DNA of 19,854 nucleotides from Pseudomonadota bacterium (GTDB taxonomy: Bacteria; Pseudomonadota; Alphaproteobacteria; Rhizobiales; Xanthobacteraceae). A program made the position numbers and the translations under genes. How positions within the stretch are numbered: the first letter of the stretch is position 1; every line of letters begins with the position of its first letter. Below the pieces are notes generated by a model. It saw nothing but the letters and a program-made list of their open reading frames with translations. It made no database searches and had not been told where the DNA came from. Of the stretch, positions 15,268 to 19,854 are shown in pieces. The stretch lies in NCBI GenBank assembly GCA_023423415.1, contig JAFAFP010000210.1:1-19854 (forward strand). Reading direction: 5' to 3'.

Positions 15268-15429
15268 ATGTCGGCTTTGATCGGTATTCTGATTACGTTT
15301 CTTGTTATTATTCTCGTTCTCTATCTGGTCAACATGCTGCCGCTCGACGGCCGTGCGAAACAGATCGTCCGCATCATCGTCATCATCATCGGCGTGCTGT
15401 CACTGCTCAAGTACCTCGCAGTCTTCTGA
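15268..15429 (+). CDS. 53-residue membrane protein, Thivi_2564-like
   Basis: The small frame MSALIGILITFLVIIL and on encodes two hydrophobic segments (about residues 3-22 and 34-51) joined by a short loop, VNMLPLDGRAKQ. This helix-NxxPLDxxxK-helix plan resembles the small membrane proteins called Thivi_2564 family in databases; the function is unknown. The ATG at 15268 has AAAGGA (15254-15259) at ideal spacing, and the codons are normal, so it is very likely real. It converges on copA, with stops 20 nt apart. Both tail ends share a GC-rich hairpin. The long inverted repeat upstream may affect its expression. Confidence 0.82.
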   Translation: MSALIGILITFLVIILVLYLVNMLPLDGRAKQIVRIIVIIIGVLSLLKYLAVF

Positions 15430-15443
15430 CGCTCAGCAGGCTT

Positions 15444-15466
15444 GGGGCGTCATAGCCGGACGCCCC
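15444..15466. terminator. GC-rich hairpin between the small membrane protein gene and copA
   Basis: GGGGCGTC (15444-15451) and GACGCCCC (15459-15466) form a perfect eight-bp stem with a seven-nt loop. It begins 14 nt after the small membrane protein stop and overlaps the last codons and stop of copA, so it could serve convergent transcripts from both sides. No T-run follows on either strand. Confidence 0.45.
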
Positions 15467-17813
15467 TCAGCCTCAATGCATTTCCAACAACGCTGACCGA
15501 TGACAGCGCCATCGCCGCCGCCGCAACGATGGGCGAGAGCAATATGCCAAGCACAGGATAGAGGACCCCGGCTGCGACCGGCACGCCGGCGGCGTTGTAG
15601 ATGAAAGCGAAGAACAGGTTCTGGCGGATGTTGCTCATCACGGCTTCGGACAGATGACGTGCGCGCACGATACCAGTCAGATCTCCCTTCAAGAGCGTCA
15701 CGCCGGCGCTTTCGATCGCGACATCGGTGCCGGTGCCCATCGCGATGCCGACATCGGCTGCAGCTAGAGCCGGTGCGTCGTTGACGCCGTCGCCGGCCAT
15801 GGCGACGACTCGTCCCTCGCCACGCAGTTTTGCGACGATGGCGCCCTTGCCGTCGGGAAGAACTTCGGCTTCGACCTCGTCAATGCCGAGCTTGCGCGCG
15901 ACCGCAAGCGCGGTGGTGCGGTTGTCACCGGTCAGCATCACGACGTGAATGCCGTCCGCGCGCAATGCATCGAGCGCGCTTTTCGTTTCCTGCTTGATCG
16001 GATCGGCGATGGCGAGCAATCCGGCAGCTCTGCCGTCGATGGCGATGATGATGACAGTGGCGCCGTCGCCGCGCAGCCGCTCGCCCTCCGCCTGCAGTCC
16101 ATCGCTGGCGATCCCAAGTTCGGACAGGAATTTGGCATTACCGATAGCGATGGATTTGCCGTCGACCTTGCCAACGACGCCCTTGCCGGTCGGCGAGTCG
16201 AAATCGCTGACAGGAAGCAGGCCGACCGACTTGTCCTTCGCGGCATTGACGATGGCCAGCGCCAACGGGTGTTCGCTGGCGGCCTCGACGCTGGCAGCGA
16301 GCTGCAGCAGGTCGCTGTTCGTGAAGCCAGGAGCCGCGACGATGTCGATCAAGGCAGGCCTGCCTTCGGTGAGCGTGCCGGTTTTGTCGATCACCAGGGT
16401 GTCGACCTTCTCCATTCGCTCCAGCGCTTCGGCATTGCGGATCAGCACGCCCGATTGTGCGCCGCGTCCGACCCCGACCATGATCGACATCGGCGTTGCA
16501 AGACCGAGCGCGCAGGGGCACGCGATGATCAAGACCGAAACCGCGGCGATCAGACCGTAAGCGAAGCGGGGCTCCGGTCCGAAATAGCCCCAGGCGGCGA
16601 ACGCAACCAAAGCCACGACGATGACAGCCGGTACAAACCAACCGGAGACCTGGTCCGCCAGCCGCTGGATCGGTGCGCGCGAGCGCTGAGCGGCCGCGAC
16701 CATCTGCACGATCTGCGACAGCAATGTCTCGCTGCCGATCTTGTCGGCGCGCATGATGAAGGCGCCGCTCTGGTTGATGGTGCCGGCGATCACCTTGTCG
16801 CCAACGGACTTGGTCACGGGCATCGACTCGCCGGTGACAAGCGCTTCATCGACCGCCGAACGTCCCTCCAGCACTTCGCCATCGACAGGCACCTTGTCTC
16901 CAGGGCGCACGCGCAGTTTGTCGCCGGCGACGACAGCATCGAGCGCAATCTCTTCGTCGCTCCCGTCGGCATTGAGCCGCCGTGTGGTCTTGGGTGCGAG
17001 ATTGAGCAAAGCCTTGATGGCGCCGGATGTGGACTCACGCGCCCGCAGTTCGAGGACCTGTCCGAGCAACACCAGCACGGTGATGACGGCAGCTGCTTCA
17101 AAATAGACCGCGACCGAGCCGTCGGCAGCGCGGAAGGCGGCCGGGAAGATCTGCGGCGCAAGAGTTGCGATCACGCTGTAGATCCACGCCACGCCCGTTC
17201 CCATCGCGATCAGCGTGAACATGTTGAGGTTACGCGTCACCAGCGACTGCCAACCGCGCACGAAGAACGGCCAGCCCGCCCAGAGAACGACCGGCGTGGC
17301 GAGGACAAACTGGATCATGTTGGATGTCGACTGGCGCAAGAGCATGTGCAGGCCGGTCAAGTGGCCGCCCATTTCGAGCGCGAAGACGGGCAATGTCAGA
17401 ACGAGGCCGACCCAGAACCTGCGCGTCATGTCAGCAAGTTCGGGATTGGGACCGCTGTCGGCGGACACCAGCTCGGGCTCGAGCGCCATGCCGCAGATGG
17501 GACAGGAGCCGGGGCCGACTTGCCGGATCTGCGGATGCATCGGACAGGTATAGATCGTGCCGGGCGGCACATTGTCGGCTGCCGCCGGCTTGGACGATGA
17601 CGGGTACTTTTGCGGATCGGCGATGAATTTCGTCTGGCAGCCTTCGGAGCAGAAGAAATAGTCGTGGCCCTTGTGCTGATGATGTCGCGCGGTCTTCGGA
17701 TCGACCTGCATTCCGCAAACAGGATCAATGGCAGTTGCGGTTGTCGAAACCGCCCCGGCGTGCTCGTGTCCGGAATGCTGATGTCCGGAGTGATCGTGTG
17801 TGCCGTGTGACAT
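15450..17813 (-). CDS. copA: copper-translocating P1B-type ATPase CopA
   Basis: This Cu(I)-exporting P-type ATPase has 787 residues. The N terminus is unusual in order: a His-rich stretch (residues 3-18), a YHS-like metal site (DPVCGM at 30-35, FFCSEGC at 53-59), then a heavy-metal-binding YTCPMHP/CPICGM domain (88-109). There is no classical GMTCxxC HMA domain. Core motifs are intact: TGES 327-330, CPC 432-434 (IACPCALGLATP), DKTGT 476-480, SEHP ending at 516, GDGVNDAPA from 684, and the Cu(I)-type NAAGVP and MALSS in the last helices. The ATG at 17813 is chosen because AAGGA lies eight nt upstream; ATG 17822 is too close to it. It is divergent from csoR across a CsoR-type operator. Confidence 0.95.
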   Translation of the reverse strand: MSHGTHDHSGHQHSGHEHAGAVSTTATAIDPVCGMQVDPKTARHHQHKGHDYFFCSEGCQTKFIADPQKYPSSSKPAAADNVPPGTIYTCPMHPQIRQVGPGSCPICGMALEPELVSADSGPNPELADMTRRFWVGLVLTLPVFALEMGGHLTGLHMLLRQSTSNMIQFVLATPVVLWAGWPFFVRGWQSLVTRNLNMFTLIAMGTGVAWIYSVIATLAPQIFPAAFRAADGSVAVYFEAAAVITVLVLLGQVLELRARESTSGAIKALLNLAPKTTRRLNADGSDEEIALDAVVAGDKLRVRPGDKVPVDGEVLEGRSAVDEALVTGESMPVTKSVGDKVIAGTINQSGAFIMRADKIGSETLLSQIVQMVAAAQRSRAPIQRLADQVSGWFVPAVIVVALVAFAAWGYFGPEPRFAYGLIAAVSVLIIACPCALGLATPMSIMVGVGRGAQSGVLIRNAEALERMEKVDTLVIDKTGTLTEGRPALIDIVAAPGFTNSDLLQLAASVEAASEHPLALAIVNAAKDKSVGLLPVSDFDSPTGKGVVGKVDGKSIAIGNAKFLSELGIASDGLQAEGERLRGDGATVIIIAIDGRAAGLLAIADPIKQETKSALDALRADGIHVVMLTGDNRTTALAVARKLGIDEVEAEVLPDGKGAIVAKLRGEGRVVAMAGDGVNDAPALAAADVGIAMGTGTDVAIESAGVTLLKGDLTGIVRARHLSEAVMSNIRQNLFFAFIYNAAGVPVAAGVLYPVLGILLSPIVAAAAMALSSVSVVGNALRLRGVRL

Positions 17814-17830
17814 CGCTGGCATCCTTGCGC

Positions 17831-17853
17831 TATATACCCTAGGGGGGTATATA
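17831..17853. promoter_or_regulatory. CsoR-type copper operator between copA and csoR
   Basis: TATATACCC (17831-17839) and GGGTATATA (17845-17853) are perfect nine-bp inverted arms around TAGGG. The core ATACCCTAGGGGGGTAT matches the known style of CsoR boxes (TACCC...GGGTA flanked by A/T). It occupies half of the 46-bp gap between the divergent copA and csoR starts, so one site could repress both. It ends six nt before the csoR ATG. Copper-responsive derepression is inferred from the family. Confidence 0.88.
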
Positions 17854-17859
17854 AGAGAA

Positions 17860-18135
17860 ATGCACTCCGAAGCCAAGATTAAGGTGACGAAAAGGTTGCA
17901 GCGCATCGAGGGGCAGGTGCGCGGTCTTGCGCGCATGGTCGAACAGGACCGTTACTGCATCGATGTCGTGACGCAGATTTCAGCGGTACGCGCCGCGTTG
18001 CGCAAAGTGGAAGAGGAAGTGCTGCGCGATCATGTCGCCCATTGCGTGGAGGACGCGATCGCTTCCGGCAATCGCACGGAACAGCGCAAGAAGATTGCGG
18101 AATTGATGGACGTGTTCGGTCGCGCCGAGCGTTGA
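17860..18135 (+). CDS. csoR: CsoR family copper-sensing repressor
   Basis: This 91-residue all-helical repressor of the CsoR/RcnR family binds DNA when metal-free and releases it on binding Cu(I). The three Cu(I) ligands of CsoR are in place: C33 (RYCID), H58 and C62 (DHVAHC, His-x3-Cys). The N-terminal RLQRIEGQVRGLARMVE segment is the DNA-binding helix signature. The C-H-C set argues for copper rather than nickel/cobalt (RcnR) or formaldehyde (FrmR). The ATG at 17860 fits the family start; the ribosome-binding site is weak (AAGAGA). It is divergent from copA and presumably controls it and itself through the shared palindrome. It ends three nt before the convergent monooxygenase stop. Confidence 0.94.
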   Translation: MHSEAKIKVTKRLQRIEGQVRGLARMVEQDRYCIDVVTQISAVRAALRKVEEEVLRDHVAHCVEDAIASGNRTEQRKKIAELMDVFGRAER

Positions 18136-18138
18136 GGA

Positions 18139-19353
18139 TCAGCGTTGCGTTGATGGCGGCTCGCTTGGCCGCCAGTCATAGAGCCAATCGTAGCGCGCGC
18201 GAAGCCGTTCGCCGCCGAGCCAGCGCATGGCGAGATTGCGAGCGATCACCGTCGGACCGGAGAGATGGTAGCTGCGGCTGTTGGCACGCGCCGCGCGTTG
18301 CACGCGGTGAACGCGGCCTTTGCGTAAGGCCTCGTACTGCCGCATGCCATCTTCAACCGTCGCGGAGGATGAGGAGAGACAGCGGGCGAGGATCGCGGCG
18401 TCCTCGATCGCCATGGCTGCGCCTTGCGCAAGAAAGGGCAGCATCGGATGCGCGGCATCGCCAAGCAGCGTAACCGGGCCGCTTCCCGGAAAGCCGGGTT
18501 CGCTGCGATCGAACAAAGCCCATTTCGACCAGCTTTCCGGCAATGCGATGAGATCGCGCGCGGACTCAGCCCATTCGGATTTGGCGAACCGATTGATCAG
18601 TTCGTCGCGGGCGCCGGGTGCAGACCAGCCAGGCTCATTCCAGCGATCGCGCACGATTGCGACAATGTTGATGAGTGTGCCGCCACGCACAGGGTAATGC
18701 ACCAGATGGGCGTGCCGCCCGAGCCAGAGCCATGTGATTGGTCGGCGAAAGTCCTCCGTCACGTGTGCGGACGGAACCATCGCGCGCCACGCGGTGCGAT
18801 TGCGAAAGAGCGGCCTCGTCCTGTCGCCCAACAATTCGCGTGTGGCTGACCACAAGCCATCGGCGCCGACAATCCCCGCGACACTTTCTTCGACAATGCC
18901 GTGCGTATCGCGCAATTGAGCGGTCATGCCATCCGGATGTCTGACGAAGCCGCTGAGCCGTGATCCGAGCTTGAGCGTGATGTCTGGGTGTTCGGAAACA
19001 GCGTCGAGCAGTGCGGTCTGCAGGTCACCGCGGTGAAGCATCCAGTAGGGGGCGCCATAGCGAAATTGCACGCCCTGACCCAGCGTCATGAAGACAATTT
19101 CAGAGCCGGAGCGAGCCTGCCGGATCGACACCCCGTCCGGGAAGACCGCGCGTTCCTTCAGGCGGGAGGATACGCCGAGGGTGTCCAGGATTCGCGTCGC
19201 GTTGGGTGAGAGCTGAAGGCCCGCGCCAACGTCGCCAAGGCTCTCAGCCTGTTCGGCAATGGTGATCCGGTAGCCGACACGCACAAGCGCCAACGCCGCC
19301 GTCAATCCGCCAATTCCAGCGCCTGCAATCAGGATGGTCCGGGACGATGACAC
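18139..19353 (-). CDS. FAD-dependent monooxygenase, salicylate/3-hydroxybenzoate hydroxylase-like
   Basis: This 404-residue class A flavoprotein monooxygenase hydroxylates aromatic or similar rings using NAD(P)H and O2. The FAD-binding motif GAGIGG is at 11-16, the DG motif GADGLWSATRE around 163-173, and the GD motif LLGDAAHPMLPF from 296, followed by QGAAMAIEDA. This pattern is closest to salicylate 1-monooxygenase-like enzymes; the substrate cannot be fixed. The start is GTG at 19353; no in-frame ATG fits the N terminus and no Shine-Dalgarno is seen. It lies 15 nt downstream of the zf-CHCC gene, so they are probably co-transcribed. Annotations of this family as salicylate hydroxylase are often wrong. 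Confidence 0.92.
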   Translation of the reverse strand: MSSSRTILIAGAGIGGLTAALALVRVGYRITIAEQAESLGDVGAGLQLSPNATRILDTLGVSSRLKERAVFPDGVSIRQARSGSEIVFMTLGQGVQFRYGAPYWMLHRGDLQTALLDAVSEHPDITLKLGSRLSGFVRHPDGMTAQLRDTHGIVEESVAGIVGADGLWSATRELLGDRTRPLFRNRTAWRAMVPSAHVTEDFRRPITWLWLGRHAHLVHYPVRGGTLINIVAIVRDRWNEPGWSAPGARDELINRFAKSEWAESARDLIALPESWSKWALFDRSEPGFPGSGPVTLLGDAAHPMLPFLAQGAAMAIEDAAILARCLSSSSATVEDGMRQYEALRKGRVHRVQRAARANSRSYHLSGPTVIARNLAMRWLGGERLRARYDWLYDWRPSEPPSTQR

Positions 19354-19368
19354 CTGGCGGTGCGTTTG

Positions 19369-19617
19369 TCAGGCCGCTTTGGCCTCCGTCCATGCGCATT
19401 CCGGCGGCCGCGATTCGTGTGCATCCAGCTTGGGATCGTAGCGGAACAAGGTAGAGCAATATTCGCAGATGATCTCGTTATCGTCGCCCATATCGCAGAA
19501 GATGTGCGGGTGGTCGAACGGCGGACGGGCGCCGATGCACATGAATTCCTTGGCGCCGACCTCGATCACCGGAACGCCGGCATCGTTCTGAAAATGCGGA
19601 ATGACGTGGTCGGCCAT
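19369..19617 (-). CDS. zf-CHCC zinc-finger domain protein
   Basis: This 82-residue protein has the zf-CHCC pattern also found in the mitochondrial complex I subunit NDUFS6: C27 (FMCIGA), H36 (DHPH), and C51 and C54 (CEYC), spaced for one zinc ion. In alphaproteobacteria it is a small conserved protein, thought to relate to complex I by homology, though direct proof here is lacking. The ATG at 19617 is supported by GAGG eight nt upstream; a longer frame from about 19668 has no such support. It leads a probable two-gene unit with the FAD monooxygenase, a pairing with no obvious functional logic. Confidence 0.92.
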   Translation of the reverse strand: MADHVIPHFQNDAGVPVIEVGAKEFMCIGARPPFDHPHIFCDMGDDNEIICEYCSTLFRYDPKLDAHESRPPECAWTEAKAA

Positions 19618-19673
19618 GTGCGGAGCCTCGAATTTGTCCAGAATAGTCCCTATTTGCGGAGGCACCATAGCGG

Positions 19674-19704
19674 CGGTTTTTGGTGAATCAATGCCGGTTT
19701 TTGG
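19674..19704. repeat. direct repeat CGGTTTTTGG, two copies 21 bp apart
   Basis: CGGTTTTTGG occurs at 19674-19683 and 19695-19704, so the copies start 21 bp apart, two helical turns. They lie about 60-90 bp upstream of the zf-CHCC start. A tandem regulator site is possible. Otherwise the stretch 19705-19825 shows nothing recognisable. Confidence 0.4.
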
Positions 19705-19825
19705 AATTAACCAGCCGGCATGAAAGAGTCGAACCCGCTGCCCCGTGATCGCGTTGATATGTCGAAAAGTTCAGTCGAGACAATAGGTTGAGCGGGCAAG
19801 CCACGGCGCGATCGAGATCCCTCCC

Positions 19826-19854
19826 ATGTACATCCCTGAGCCATCTGCCAGACG
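19826..19854 (+). CDS. possible start of a gene cut by the window edge
   Basis: ATG at 19826 opens a frame reading MYIPEPSAR before the sequence ends. MYIP starts are typical of PaiB-like FMN-binding/pyridoxamine-oxidase-fold regulators, but nine residues cannot establish that. The ribosome-binding site is weak. It would be divergent from the zf-CHCC gene. Confidence 0.25.

Noticed and set aside
15945..17600. 551-codon open frame on the plus strand opposite copA
   Set aside because: It is antisense to the conserved CopA core, and its composition (Asp/Arg/His/Gln-rich) is typical of a shadow frame.

Overview
The window looks like chromosomal DNA of an alphaproteobacterium of the Bradyrhizobiaceae/Nitrobacteraceae type (Bradyrhizobium, Rhodopseudomonas, Afipia, Tardiphaga and relatives). 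Pointers are a groES-groEL operon with a CIRCE-type element, a Usg-family protein, a zf-CHCC zinc-finger protein, a Bug/TctC receptor, an Anbu proteasome homologue, and GC-rich codon use with many GTG starts. The assignment rests on protein character only.

Layout. 10-2003 (minus): groES-groEL, with an imperfect CIRCE operator and a possible heat-shock promoter upstream. 2314-2583 (plus): usg. 2621-4525 (minus): a two-gene unit of a TctC/Bug solute-binding receptor and a fumarylacetoacetate-hydrolase-family enzyme, divergent from an MFS transporter (4694-5848, plus). 5901-10424 (minus): a seven-TM GGDEF diguanylate cyclase, an SDR oxidoreductase, and a CHASE4-like GGDEF-EAL protein. 10564-11310 (minus): an Anbu peptidase, preceded by a tightly spaced small ORF. 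11578-14212 (plus): a stand-alone CinA/MoaB-domain protein, a roughly 650-base stretch with two doubtful small ORFs, a probably Tat-exported intradiol dioxygenase, and xanthine(-guanine) phosphoribosyltransferase.

14269-14602 holds the most striking item: a tRNA-Leu(UAA) gene split inside its anticodon, between U34 and A35, by a 248-nt ORF-less group I intron. Its core motifs resemble the small IC3 introns of bacterial tRNA genes. After it come a small lipoprotein, a perfect 14-bp inverted repeat, and a 53-residue membrane protein gene. 15450-18135 is a copper module: a CopA-type ATPase with a His-rich/YHS/CPMHP N terminus, divergent from a CsoR repressor across a 46-bp gap containing a CsoR-type palindrome. 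18139-19617 (minus) pairs a zf-CHCC protein with an FAD monooxygenase. A possible truncated gene start lies at the right edge.

Functionally the window mixes housekeeping (chaperonin, tRNA, purine salvage), copper efflux, c-di-GMP signalling and scattered catabolic genes (FAH, intradiol dioxygenase, FAD monooxygenase, Bug receptor, MFS). I saw no insertion sequence, integrase, phage gene or CRISPR array. No multi-gene novel defence-like system is evident. The best leads are the split tRNA, the Anbu gene without its usual partners, and the unexplained inverted repeat at 15164-15205.
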